Shown in pieces: positions 1-8,360 of a DNA stretch of 64,000 nt. The notes under the pieces were generated by a model. It saw nothing but the letters and a program-made list of their open reading frames with translations. It had not been told where the DNA came from and did no database searches. How positions within the stretch are numbered: position 1 is the first letter of the stretch; each line of letters begins with the position of its first letter. Position numbers and translations under genes: made by a program. Source of the DNA: Oscillospiraceae bacterium (GTDB taxonomy: Bacteria > Bacillota > Clostridia > Oscillospirales > Oscillospiraceae); assembly GCA_017395935.1 (NCBI GenBank), contig JAFQNL010000004.1:1-64000 (forward strand), read 5' to 3'.

Positions 1-2
1 TC

Positions 3-1136
3 GTGCTGAAGGAGCTGGGCGAGCCTATCGGTTCCATCAGTGTGGTTCGCCAGAATGACCGTGTGGAAGAAGCTGAGATTGGCTACTGTATAGGCTCTCG
101 CTGGTGGCATAAGGGTATTATGACCGAGGCATTGACTGCTGTTATCGAGTATCTGTTTACCGAAGTCGGCATGAACCGTGTTGCCGCCAGACATGATCCC
201 AATAATCCGAATTCCGGCCGAGTTATGCGAAAGTGCGGCATGAAATACGAAGGAACAACCCATGCTTCTGACAGAAACAACCAGGGTATTTGTAATGCCG
301 ACCATTATGCAATTTTGCGCAGTGATTGGGGTAAACCCAAACACTTTATGGAAGGCTATGCCGCAGAAAGCGACACTGCTCTCGTGCAGGAAATCTATCG
401 TCGCAAAAGTGAAAATGACCGTTTGAACAAGTCGCAGGCAGCCAGAGTGGAATTCTTGACAACGGTTCGATATATCGAGAAATACTTAGCTCCCGGAGCG
501 AAGATCCTCGATGTGGGTGCGGGTGCCGGTGAGTACAGTTTTTACTTTGCCCGCAAGGGATATTCTGTATCCGCCTTGGAACTTGCAGATGCGAACATTG
601 CTGCTTTCCGGGCAAAGATGACAGAGCATGATTCCATCGACCTTGTTCAAGGTAATGCTCTCGATTTGAGCAGATATGACAGTGAATCCTTCGATGCTGT
701 CCTTCTCTTTGGCCCGCTGTATCATCTACATGATGAAGCTGACAAGATGCGGTGCATTGAAGAGGCTAAGCGGGTATGCAAGAAAGACGGAAAGATATTC
801 TTTGCTTTTATCTCCAATGACATGGTAATTCTAACTATGCAGCAGCTCCACTCGGACTATCTTATTTCCGGTGACTACAATAAGGAAACCTTCCGCCTGG
901 ATGATTTTCCCTTCGTATTCCATACCCCGGATCATTGCAGAGAGCTTCTTGGCAAAGCTGGAATTCATATCTGCCATGAGGTTGCGTCCGATGGTGCAAG
1001 TGAACTGTTGCAGGATCTCGTCAATGGTCTGGATAATGCTTCCTATCAGCAGTACCTACGCTATCACTTCTATATTTGTGAGAAACCCGAATTCCTGGGT
1101 ATGAGCAACCATTTGCTATTTATTGGAAGCAAATAA
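3..1136 (+). CDS. GNAT acetyltransferase fused to SAM methyltransferase (5' truncated)
   Basis: The window opens inside this frame, so only about the last 110 residues of a RimJ/RimL-like GNAT domain are visible. They include an acetyl-CoA loop of the form WWHKGIMTEAL near residue 35-44 and the family's N-P-N-S-x-R-V segment near 68-74. A class I methyltransferase follows without a stop, with motif I LDVGAGAGE at about 169-177 and an acidic post-I segment near 193. Together they would modify a small molecule, protein or RNA; the substrate cannot be told. Base composition is lower in GC than the chromosomal genes to the right, and an integration scar follows, so this may be transferred cargo. 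It could also be two ancestral genes fused by loss of a stop. Confidence 0.75.
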   Translation: MLKELGEPIGSISVVRQNDRVEEAEIGYCIGSRWWHKGIMTEALTAVIEYLFTEVGMNRVAARHDPNNPNSGRVMRKCGMKYEGTTHASDRNNQGICNADHYAILRSDWGKPKHFMEGYAAESDTALVQEIYRRKSENDRLNKSQAARVEFLTTVRYIEKYLAPGAKILDVGAGAGEYSFYFARKGYSVSALELADANIAAFRAKMTEHDSIDLVQGNALDLSRYDSESFDAVLLFGPLYHLHDEADKMRCIEEAKRVCKKDGKIFFAFISNDMVILTMQQLHSDYLISGDYNKETFRLDDFPFVFHTPDHCRELLGKAGIHICHEVASDGASELLQDLVNGLDNASYQQYLRYHFYICEKPEFLGMSNHLLFIGSK

Positions 1137-1290
1137 TATTCTAAGGTGCATAACAGACGAAAGATAGCGTATATAAGCAGTACAGTGGAAGGAACTCGAG
1201 ACATCAAGTTTCGGCTCGGTCTAGCCCTCGCCGGCGGTGCCCGTCCGCACCGCGTTGAACTATTCGAGTCTCAGTTCCCCGAAAATACAA

Positions 1291-1322
1291 AAATCCAGAT
1301 ACCCTAATGGGTATCTGGATTT
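1291..1322 (-). terminator. Rho-independent terminator (probably the original tRNA-Arg terminator)
   Basis: A perfect 14-bp stem with a 4-nt TAAT loop. On the minus strand it is followed by a T-rich run (1278-1290). It directly abuts the duplicated tRNA-Arg 3' end, so it probably served the tRNA before an element was inserted. Confidence 0.7.
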
Positions 1323-1343
1323 TGATACGGCAGAAGGGACTCG
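1322..1343. repeat. Direct repeat of the tRNA-Arg 3' end (att-like), copy 1
   Basis: These 22 bases are identical to 1510-1531, which run from just past the 3' end of tRNA-Arg into its acceptor and T stems. Partial duplication of a tRNA 3' end is the usual footprint of a tyrosine-recombinase element. The two copies start 188 bp apart, too close for a live element, so this reads as a relic or the edge of an element lying to the left. Confidence 0.6.
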
Positions 1344-1471
1344 TTTGCATTTTTACCCTTGCGTGGAATGGGCAAAAATTATGGTAGACACCAGTTTTTG
1401 AACTGGTGCCTGCCATATGCCCCCGGCATATGGCGATTTATTCTTTCGAGCCCCTTCCTCAACATAAGAAC

Positions 1472-1508
1472 AAAGGACGCAGCGGATCTTTCATCCACTG
1501 CGTCCTTT
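1472..1508 (-). terminator. Rho-independent terminator of tRNA-Arg
   Basis: Stem AAAGGACGCAG paired with CTGCGTCCTTT around a 15-nt loop, followed on the minus strand by a T-rich tract. It starts 5 bp past the tRNA-Arg 3' end. It differs in sequence from the terminator at 1291-1322 and may have been supplied by an inserted element. Confidence 0.7.
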
Positions 1509-1513
1509 ATTGA

Positions 1514-1587
1514 TACGGCAGAAGGGACTCGAACCCCCGACCTTTTGGTTCGTAGCCAAACACTCTATCCAACTGAGCTACTGCCGC
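1514..1587 (-). tRNA. tRNA-Arg (anticodon ACG)
   Basis: Seventy-four bases fold as a cloverleaf. The acceptor stem pairs GCGGCAG with CTGCCGT, the anticodon loop is CTACGAA (anticodon ACG) on a 5-bp stem, and the T arm contains GGGTTCGAGTCCC. The discriminator is A and CCA is not encoded. It reads inosine-type CGN codons. Its own promoter lies at 1624-1652. Confidence 0.95.
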
Positions 1588-1623
1588 ATACCGCAGCGAG
1601 GGGTTCTCGCTGACAGCTCAATT

Positions 1624-1652
1624 ATAATAGCACATACAGTTTCAGAATGCAA
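1624..1652 (-). promoter_or_regulatory. Sigma-A-type promoter for tRNA-Arg
   Basis: On the minus strand TTGCAT (1647-1652) and TATTAT (1624-1629) are separated by exactly 17 bp, about 36 bp before the tRNA 5' end. The -35 box lies inside the 3' end of the HAD gene. Confidence 0.6.
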
Positions 1653-2427
1653 GCCTTTTTTTGAAATTTTCCAAAATTTTTTCTATCTCGGCCACCGGGT
1701 CCTGAGTGACCTGATAGCGTGCCTTCAGGATGGGGTTGCCGGCCGGAGCCACATAGGCTTCACCGGCGGCAGCCAGCATGGCCTCGTCGTTGAGGTTATC
1801 TCCGAAGGCCACAGTATTGGCCGGGTCGATCCCCAGCAGCCGGCAGGCCGCCCGGAGGCCCTTGCCTTTATCGGCCACATTGAAGTCTACCCACATTCCG
1901 CCGGAGCGGGCCACCTTCACCTTATCTCCCCAGTTGGCCTTGGCCTGTGCCAGAAAGGCCTCTACCCGGTGGGGCAGGAAGCAGGCTACCTTGACCACTT
2001 CTCCTGTCACCTCGCTGAGCTGCCGGACCTGAGCGAAGTGGTAGCTTCTTACCTCCAGCTCATGGATCACTCCGTTCTCTCCCCGGTAGACCCAGCACTG
2101 GTCCGGCGTCTCCAGAATCACGTCGCAGCCCTGGAACTCTCCTGCCTCCCGGGCGATGGCCAGCGCTGTCTCCCGGGGCATCGGGTCCAGATACAGGCAC
2201 TCGTCTCCCCGGCAGATACAGCCGCCATTGAGGGAGACGATCAGCGGCTCCTGCTCCAGTACCTGAAAGACCCGGCGGATACTGGCGTGTTGACGGCCGC
2301 TGGAGGCGGCAAAGGGAATTCCCTGCCGCTGGAGGCAGTCGATGGCCTCCACCAGCCGCTGGGGCAGATGGCTGGAGCCCTCGGGGACCAGTGTACCGTC
2401 CAGATCGGACATGACAAATTGGATCAT
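1642..2427 (-). CDS. Cof-type HAD-IIB phosphatase
   Basis: A 261-residue haloacid-dehalogenase superfamily hydrolase that removes phosphate from small metabolites such as sugar phosphates or flavin/PLP nucleotides; the substrate cannot be read from sequence. The N-terminal nucleophile motif is SDLDGT (Asp8 and Asp10), and the C-terminal part has GDNLNDEAM, which holds the Mg-binding aspartates typical of the Cof group. Length is normal. An AAAGGAGG site precedes the ATG. It sits 30 bp after ftsK and is probably the last gene of the long leftward transcription unit. Confidence 0.9.
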   Translation of the reverse strand: MIQFVMSDLDGTLVPEGSSHLPQRLVEAIDCLQRQGIPFAASSGRQHASIRRVFQVLEQEPLIVSLNGGCICRGDECLYLDPMPRETALAIAREAGEFQGCDVILETPDQCWVYRGENGVIHELEVRSYHFAQVRQLSEVTGEVVKVACFLPHRVEAFLAQAKANWGDKVKVARSGGMWVDFNVADKGKGLRAACRLLGIDPANTVAFGDNLNDEAMLAAAGEAYVAPAGNPILKARYQVTQDPVAEIEKILENFKKRLAF

Positions 2428-2457
2428 CTGACTGCCTCCTTTGTTGCGTCTTCCGGA

Positions 2458-5259
2458 TCAGACCTCGAAGGGAGGCAGATCCATATCCTCGGCAATGGTA
2501 AGCTGATCGGCCTGCTCACTCATGGTCCGGGCCTGATCGAAGAGGCCGGCCGCGGCCCCGCCCTTCATCTTGGCCTCGGCCCACTGCTCCTTGGTCATCA
2601 GAACTTCACGGGGCTTGCTGCCCTGGAAGGGGCCTACAACGCCCTTTTCCTCCATCTGGTCCACCAGGCGGGCAGCCCGGGCATAGCCCAGCTTGAGCCG
2701 ACGCTGGAGCATGGAGACGGAGGCCATACCGGTCTCCACCACGATAGAGATAGCCTCATTGAGAACGGGGTCGCCGTCTTCGGGACTGGGGCCGTTGGGG
2801 GCTTCGGGAATGGTGCTGTCGGGGAGCGTGGAGCCGCCTTTCTTGCCGTTCTTGCCGGTCTGTTCGGCGTTGTGCTCCACTTCCTTCATAATACTGTCGT
2901 CATAGTCGCTCTCGGAATGCTGCTTGATGAACTCGGCCACAGCGGCCACTTCCTCGTCGGAGATAAAGCAGCCCTGAACCCGCTGGGGCTTGCCGGTGCC
3001 CACGGGGCTGAAGAGCATATCGCCGTTACCCACCAGCTTTTCGGCGCCCTGGGTGTCCAGAATGATCCGGGATTCCAGACCGGAGGCCACCGACAGCGCG
3101 ATTCTGGAGGGGATATTGGCCTTCATGAGGCCGGTAATCACGTCGGTAGAGGGGCGCTGGGTGGCAATGATCAGGTGCATTCCCGAAGCACGGCCCATCT
3201 GGGCCAGACGGCAAATGGCTTCCTCTACCTCCTTAGAGGCCACCAGCATCAGGTCGGCCAGCTCGTCGATAAAGATAACAATCTGAGGCAGGGTCTTTTC
3301 CCCGCTCTCCGGGTCGGCTTCCACCTGCTGGTTATAGCTCTCCAGATCCCGGACATGGCGCTCGGAGAAGAGCCGGTAACGCTTGAGCATCTCGGTGACC
3401 GCCCACTGGAGAGAGCCGGCGGCCTTCTTGGGATCGGTGACCACAGGGATGAGCAGATGGGGGATGCCGTTATAGACGCTCAGTTCCACCATCTTGGGGT
3501 CGATCATAATTAGACGGACCTGCTCAGGGCTGGACTTGTAGAGCAGGGAGATAATAATCGAGTTGGTACAGACCGACTTACCGGAGCCGGTGGTGCCGGC
3601 GATCAGCATATGGGGGAGCTTTGCGATATTGCCCACCACGTTCTTGCCGGAGATATCCTTGCCCAGCGCAAAGGCCACGTTGGACTTATGGTTCTGGAAC
3701 TCGTCGCCGCCGATAACCTCCCGGATGGGGACCGGGCTGACCAGACGGTTGGGCACTTCCACGCCCACCACCAGACTCTTGCCCGGGATAGGGGCGATCC
3801 GCACCGACTTGGCGCCCAGCGTCAGGGCGATATCGTCGGCCAGATTGGTTACCCGGCTGAGCTTGACGCCCCGCTCCAGCTCCAGCTCATAGCGGGTGAC
3901 GGTGGGGCCACGGACAGCACCCACTACATGGGCGTCGATTCCAAAGGCCTGAATGGTATCGTCCAGACGGGCGCCAATCTCCTTCAGTTCGCCCTGAGCG
4001 GCGTCCATGGAGACGCCGGCAGCCTGACCCAGCAGCTCCAGAGGGGGATGGAGATAGGCTTCCAGCTTCTGCAGACCTTCCTCCAGCTCCTCAGCCACCT
4101 GAGCGGCAGCCAGCTCCCGCTCCTGCTTTTCCCGCTGGGCGGCAGCCTTCTTCTCGGACGGACTGACCGGAAGGAGCTGAGGCTCCTCCGGCTGGAGGGC
4201 AGCGGCCTCGGGCACCGGGGCAGCGGCCGGCTTATCCGGCGTCTTTTGGGGCCGGAAGAGGTCCATGGGATTCTCCGGCTCTGTCTCGGGCCGGGGGGTG
4301 GAGGCTGTCACAGCAGGCCGGTAGTCCCGGGCAGGCTCCTCCACCTCAGGCTCCCGGAAGAAGCGGTCAAAGAAGCGCTCCCCCTTCTTCTCCTCAAAGA
4401 AAGGCTTGTCCGAAGGCCGGAAGACCGACTCGGCGCCGGTGGGGGCAGAGGAGGGCAGCTGACTGGCCGGCTGATAGACGGTCTCCCCCGCCTCGTCCAC
4501 CGGGATATCAATGGCCGGGCTGTGGTGTCCGGTCTTATGGACGGGATTCTGACGCAGGGGCAGGGGTTCCCGCTGCCGGCTGGCGGGCTGAGGCTGGTAC
4601 TGGGCCTCCTCTTCTCGCTGTGCCTCCCGGAGGGCCTTCTTCTCCTGATGGCGCTCGCTGGCCGCCCGGTAGGCATGAGCCACGTCGGAGGGGGTCTTTC
4701 GGGTGATAATAAAGAAGGCCACCACCAGCAGCAGCAGGCAGACAGGGATAGCTCCCACTCTGCTCAGCGCGGTCACCAGCAGCGCGGCAAAGAGACCGCC
4801 CAGCAGACCACCGGAGGTCATCTCCAGACCGGTAGTCCACATAGTAGGGACAATGGACAGGCTCATCACATAGGGGTCCTCCCAGAGGAAGGACTGGACC
4901 AGAGCGCCCACCAGACCGGGGACCAGCAGGGCAAAGCTCACCCGGAGCTTGATCGGCATCCCCTTATGGAAGAGGAAGATAATACTGGTCCAGAGGAACA
5001 TGATCGGGGTGACCCAGTAGCCGTAGCCTACCAGACCCCGCTCCAGATTTACCAGCAGGTCGATGAGTACCGCCTTGATTCCAAAGTAGCCAAAGGCGGA
5101 AAAGACAGCCAGAGCGAAAAAGACACAGCCGGCCACCACCCGATTGGTATAATCAGGCTTCTTCTGGCTGGCCGAGCGCTTGCCGGAGGCCCCTTTGGAG
5201 CCAGTTTTTCCGGCGGCGGCTCTGGACTTGGGGGTAGTTTTCTTCTTGGATTCTGCCAT
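2458..5259 (-). CDS. ftsK: FtsK/SpoIIIE family DNA translocase
   Basis: A 933-residue septal or sporulation DNA pump that moves chromosomes through the division septum by ATP hydrolysis. Layout: a Lys/Ser-rich N-terminus, about four membrane segments between residues 40 and 190, a long Pro/Glu-rich linker (200-390), the alpha/beta RecA-like motor with Walker A GTTGSGKS near 555-562 and Walker B IVIFIDELADL, and a C-terminal gamma winged-helix domain (roughly 840-905) that reads KOPS/SRS sites. Length suits a Firmicute enzyme. It cannot be decided from sequence alone whether this is the vegetative (SftA/FtsK) or the sporulation (SpoIIIE) member; the membrane segments argue against SftA. Start ATG is preceded by AAAGGA. 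Confidence 0.95.
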   Translation of the reverse strand: MAESKKKTTPKSRAAAGKTGSKGASGKRSASQKKPDYTNRVVAGCVFFALAVFSAFGYFGIKAVLIDLLVNLERGLVGYGYWVTPIMFLWTSIIFLFHKGMPIKLRVSFALLVPGLVGALVQSFLWEDPYVMSLSIVPTMWTTGLEMTSGGLLGGLFAALLVTALSRVGAIPVCLLLLVVAFFIITRKTPSDVAHAYRAASERHQEKKALREAQREEEAQYQPQPASRQREPLPLRQNPVHKTGHHSPAIDIPVDEAGETVYQPASQLPSSAPTGAESVFRPSDKPFFEEKKGERFFDRFFREPEVEEPARDYRPAVTASTPRPETEPENPMDLFRPQKTPDKPAAAPVPEAAALQPEEPQLLPVSPSEKKAAAQREKQERELAAAQVAEELEEGLQKLEAYLHPPLELLGQAAGVSMDAAQGELKEIGARLDDTIQAFGIDAHVVGAVRGPTVTRYELELERGVKLSRVTNLADDIALTLGAKSVRIAPIPGKSLVVGVEVPNRLVSPVPIREVIGGDEFQNHKSNVAFALGKDISGKNVVGNIAKLPHMLIAGTTGSGKSVCTNSIIISLLYKSSPEQVRLIMIDPKMVELSVYNGIPHLLIPVVTDPKKAAGSLQWAVTEMLKRYRLFSERHVRDLESYNQQVEADPESGEKTLPQIVIFIDELADLMLVASKEVEEAICRLAQMGRASGMHLIIATQRPSTDVITGLMKANIPSRIALSVASGLESRIILDTQGAEKLVGNGDMLFSPVGTGKPQRVQGCFISDEEVAAVAEFIKQHSESDYDDSIMKEVEHNAEQTGKNGKKGGSTLPDSTIPEAPNGPSPEDGDPVLNEAISIVVETGMASVSMLQRRLKLGYARAARLVDQMEEKGVVGPFQGSKPREVLMTKEQWAEAKMKGGAAAGLFDQARTMSEQADQLTIAEDMDLPPFEV

Positions 5260-5306
5260 TTCAGTTTCCTTTCTTTCGTCGGCCCCGGGGGCCGGATCAG
5301 TACAAT

Positions 5307-5362
5307 GGGAGCAAACCGTGTCCGACTGTCAGCCCGCTGGCAGGCAGACACCCTTTGCTCCC
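5307..5362. repeat. 56-bp imperfect palindrome between uppP and ftsK
   Basis: Outer arms GGGAGCAAA (5307-5315) and TTTGCTCCC (5354-5362) pair perfectly. They are followed inward by GTGTC/GACAC, CTG/CAG and CAGC/GCTG, with symmetric small internal loops. No T-run follows on either strand, so it is not an ordinary terminator. On the leftward transcript it would form a long hairpin in the ftsK leader. Confidence 0.6.
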
Positions 5363-5422
5363 GTTCCGGAGCCGGAAGAGAAGGGGGAACAGACCCCTCC
5401 CCTTCCGGTACCCGGAGCTTCT

Positions 5423-6280
5423 TCAGCGATTGACCAGCATGGAGATCAGCGACAGGAGCAGCGTCAGAGCGCCCACGCCCCAGCAGTAGTAGGCAAACTT
5501 GCCGAAGCGGCCCTCGTCGGTCAGACGCTTGACCACGCCGATGGCAAAGTAGCCGGCCATAGCGGCCACGCAGACACCTACGATGTAGACCGGGATCATG
5601 CCCAGCTCGACACCGGCCTGGAAGGCATCGATCAGATTGAGCAGGTTGGCTCCCAGTACGGCGGGCAGGCTGAGCAGGAAGGAAAAGCGGACGGCAAACT
5701 TCCGGTCAAAGCCCAGCACCATACCGGCGGCGATGGTGCTGCCGGAGCGGGAGATACCGGGGAAGGTGGCAAAGGCCTGAGCCAGACCGACCAGAGCCAC
5801 GTCCCGGATGGTAGCGCTGCGCTCGGTCTTTCTCCCCTTGGCCAGCCGGTCGGAGAGGAAGAGAATACAGCCGGTAACCAGCAGGGCAAAGCCGACAAAC
5901 CAGGTATTGTCATACAGGGTCTCGATCTTGCTCTTGAAGGGAAGCACGATAATCAGCGGCAGGGTGGCCACGATAATCAGCAGCACCAGACGGCGGACAG
6001 ACATGGCCTGCGCTGTGGGCCGGGAGGAACGCTTGCCGGCCAGTTCAAAGCACATGGCGATAAACTCGCTGACCATATCCCGGACGTCTTCCCAATAGTA
6101 GATAATCACAGCCACAAGGGTGCCCATATGCAGCAGCACGTCAAAGAAAAGGCTGGTGGCCTCGGCCGTCTGCAGGCCGAAGAAATGCTGGAAGAGGGAG
6201 AGGTGGCCCGAACTGGAGATGGGCAGGAACTCAGCCAGACCCTGTACCAGACCCAGAATAATGGCGCTCAGAAAATTCAC
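5423..6280 (-). CDS. uppP: Undecaprenyl-diphosphatase (bacitracin resistance family)
   Basis: An integral membrane phosphatase that recycles undecaprenyl pyrophosphate to the monophosphate carrier for peptidoglycan and other wall polymers. Family motifs are present: QGLAEFLPISSSGHL near residues 13-27 and PGISRSGSTI in the middle, with several hydrophobic segments. I place the start at the GTG at 6280 because AAAGGAGG lies 7 bases before it; the in-frame TTG further upstream would put that site inside the coding region. This gives 285 residues, close to the usual size. It lies between the M18 peptidase and ftsK on the same strand. Confidence 0.93.
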   Translation of the reverse strand: MNFLSAIILGLVQGLAEFLPISSSGHLSLFQHFFGLQTAEATSLFFDVLLHMGTLVAVIIYYWEDVRDMVSEFIAMCFELAGKRSSRPTAQAMSVRRLVLLIIVATLPLIIVLPFKSKIETLYDNTWFVGFALLVTGCILFLSDRLAKGRKTERSATIRDVALVGLAQAFATFPGISRSGSTIAAGMVLGFDRKFAVRFSFLLSLPAVLGANLLNLIDAFQAGVELGMIPVYIVGVCVAAMAGYFAIGVVKRLTDEGRFGKFAYYCWGVGALTLLLSLISMLVNR

Positions 6281-6356
6281 AGAGAGTCCTCCTTTCAAAC
6301 TTGACCTGTACCCCTCCCCTGCCGGCGGGCAGAGGAAGGGGGATCAGATCGGCAGA

Positions 6357-7742
6357 TCAGCCCTCAAAAACGGCCTTCATGGCCAGATAGGTCATAAAGC
6401 AGTCCAGCTTGGAGGTCACTTCAAAGGGGGCGTGCATGGCAAGGACAGGGGTGCCGGCGTCCAGCGTATCAATATCCCGGTGGGCCATAAACTGGGCAAC
6501 CGTGCCGCCGCCGCCCTCGTCCACCTTGCCCAGCTCGGCCATCTGCCAGAGGACGCCGGCTGCTTCCAGCTTCTGGCGGACCCAGGCCACCGTCTCGGCG
6601 TTGGCGTCGGAGCCGGCGCTCTTGCCCCGGGAGCCGGTATACTTGCACAGGCCAATGCCCTGATTGAGCATGGCCGAGTTGTTCTTCTCGTACACGTCGG
6701 CAAAGTTGGGGTCATAGCCGGCGGTCACGTCGGTGGACAGGCAGAAGGACTTGGCAAAGCAGTCCTGAAGGTGGGTGTTCTGGCTGTCGCAGAGCTTTCT
6801 CATGAACCAGTCGAAGGTACGGCCCTTGACGCCGGTGGTGCCCACGGAGCCCACCTCTTCCTTGTCGGCCAGTACGCAGACCATGGTCCGCTCGCCGGCA
6901 GCGTCGAAGAGGGCCTTTAGGGTGGCATAGGCGCAGACCCGGTCGTCCTGACCGTAGCCGCCGATCATGGACCGGTCCAGACCCACCTCACGGACGGGAT
7001 GGATGGGAACGGCAGACAGCTCGGCAGAGAGCAGGTCGCTTTCCACAATCCCGTACTTCTCGTTGAGCAGCGCCATGACCATCAGCTTGATCCGGTCCTT
7101 GCCCTCGCCGGGATAGGGATGAGAGCCGGCCAGCAGGTTGAGCTGCTCGCCCTCGATACCGGAATGCAGCGGCTTCTGGCTCTGCCGTGCTGCCAGATGG
7201 GGCAGCAGGTCGGGAATGGTCAGAACAGGGTCACCGGGTTCCCGGCCGATCTCCACCTCTACCCGGCTTCCGTCGGCCTTGATGACCACGCCGCTGAGCA
7301 TCAGGGGAATGGAGGCCCACTGGTACTTGCGGATGCCGCCGTAGTAATGGGTCTTCAGGAGGCAGAAGTCAGAGTTCTCCACCAGAGGGTAGGGCTTCAG
7401 ATCCAGACGGGGGCTGTCGATATGGGAGGCGCCGATGACTACGCCCTCGCTGAGGGGGCGGCTGCCGATTACGGCCAGGAACACAGACTTGTCCCGGTTC
7501 ACATGGTAGATCTTGTCGCCGGCCTTCAGGCTCTGGTTGGGCTCATAGGGAGTAAAGCCCTCCGCCTCGGCCAGGGCCACCGTTTCCCGGACGCACAGGC
7601 GCTCCGTGCGGCCCTTATCCAGATAGTCCATGTAGCCCTGGCAGTACGCTTCCATCTGCTGGCTGAGCTCCACAGAGATCACATCATAACCATTCTTGCG
7701 CTCCAGCAGCAGCGCTTCGCGCAGTTTCTTTGCGTCAGTCAT
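6357..7742 (-). CDS. M18 family aminopeptidase
   Basis: A 461-residue cytosolic metallo-aminopeptidase of the aspartyl aminopeptidase/ApeA type, expected to bind two zinc ions and remove N-terminal (often acidic) residues. Metal-site segments are visible: GASHIDSPRLDLKP (His107, Asp109), ADKEEVGS with the catalytic Glu pair, and GSDANAETVAW. The start is set at the ATG at 7742, where GGAGG lies about 8 bases upstream, rather than the in-frame TTG at 7757. It follows coaE by 27 bp and precedes uppP by 76 bp. Confidence 0.92.
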   Translation of the reverse strand: MTDAKKLREALLLERKNGYDVISVELSQQMEAYCQGYMDYLDKGRTERLCVRETVALAEAEGFTPYEPNQSLKAGDKIYHVNRDKSVFLAVIGSRPLSEGVVIGASHIDSPRLDLKPYPLVENSDFCLLKTHYYGGIRKYQWASIPLMLSGVVIKADGSRVEVEIGREPGDPVLTIPDLLPHLAARQSQKPLHSGIEGEQLNLLAGSHPYPGEGKDRIKLMVMALLNEKYGIVESDLLSAELSAVPIHPVREVGLDRSMIGGYGQDDRVCAYATLKALFDAAGERTMVCVLADKEEVGSVGTTGVKGRTFDWFMRKLCDSQNTHLQDCFAKSFCLSTDVTAGYDPNFADVYEKNNSAMLNQGIGLCKYTGSRGKSAGSDANAETVAWVRQKLEAAGVLWQMAELGKVDEGGGGTVAQFMAHRDIDTLDAGTPVLAMHAPFEVTSKLDCFMTYLAMKAVFEG

Positions 7743-7769
7743 AGTTGACTCCTCCAATTTCCAGAATTT

Positions 7770-8360
7770 TTATCGCTTCAGCAGGAGCCGGAACAGCGCC
7801 TCCGCCTTTTGGCGGAAGGCCTCCTCCGTGCTGTCGTTTACAAGGTGATAGTCGGTATGGGCGATGAACCACTCGTCGCTCTTCTGGGCTCGAATCCGGG
7901 CCATCGCGTAGTCCTCGCCAATGCCCTCCCGGGCCATAATCCGCTTTGCCCGGATCTGGGCGGGCGCGGTAACAGAGACGGTGGCGTGGCAGAGGGGTCC
8001 GATCCCCGCCTCAATAATGGCCACGCCGTCAATGGCGGCGCCGGGCAGGCCGGCCGCCTCCGCCGCACGGAGCTCCTGCTCCAGCGCGCGGCGGATAAAC
8101 CGGTGAGTAATGGCATTCAGATCGGCCAGCGCCTCCGGGTCAGACCAGACCCGACTGCCCAGAGCCTTTCGGTCCAGTCCGTCGGGGCCGAAGAGGGGTC
8201 CGAACCGATCCTCCAGCGCTTGCCGGAGTTCGAGGTCCGTCTCCAACAGCCGGTGATAGACGGCGTCGCAGTCCAGAATGCGGACACCCATGGCCTCCAG
8301 TGTCCTCAGGGCGGTGGTCTTTCCGGCGCCGGTGGGGCCGGTAATACCCAGAACGGTCAT
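7770..8360 (-). CDS. coaE: Dephospho-CoA kinase
   Basis: This enzyme phosphorylates the ribose 3'-hydroxyl of dephospho-CoA, the last step of CoA synthesis. The 196-residue product begins at the ATG at 8360 with the P-loop GITGPTGAGKTT (residues 5-16), then an acidic DCDAVYH segment for CoA binding, and ends with the usual helical region. The ATG overlaps the stop of the sua5 gene by 4 bp (ATGA), so the two are probably translationally coupled. A longer upstream extension in this frame lies inside sua5 and looks spurious. Confidence 0.93.
   Translation of the reverse strand: MTVLGITGPTGAGKTTALRTLEAMGVRILDCDAVYHRLLETDLELRQALEDRFGPLFGPDGLDRKALGSRVWSDPEALADLNAITHRFIRRALEQELRAAEAAGLPGAAIDGVAIIEAGIGPLCHATVSVTAPAQIRAKRIMAREGIGEDYAMARIRAQKSDEWFIAHTDYHLVNDSTEEAFRQKAEALFRLLLKR

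Larger units (their letters stand above)
1137..1513. other. Non-coding stretch before tRNA-Arg: hairpins and integration scar
   Basis: No convincing gene is visible here. The stretch holds an imperfect inverted repeat (1191-1202 against 1268-1278), a perfect 14-bp hairpin at 1291-1322, a 22-bp copy of the tRNA-Arg 3' end at 1322-1343, two back-to-back hairpins (1389-1408 and 1412-1434), and a second terminator-type hairpin at 1472-1508. Reading leftwards, the arrangement is tRNA, terminator, spacer, copy of the tRNA end, terminator, as expected when an element has inserted at the tRNA end and then been lost. Confidence 0.6.

Noticed and set aside
1191..1278. Imperfect inverted repeat around a GC-rich segment
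   Set aside because: Only 11-12 bp match with one gap and a 65-bp loop; no gene, IS end or tRNA fold could be supported.
1510..3513. Long plus-strand open frame (667 codons) opposite ftsK
   Set aside because: It lies antisense to ftsK and the HAD gene, has no ribosome site or known domain, and is a by-product of high GC at third codon positions.
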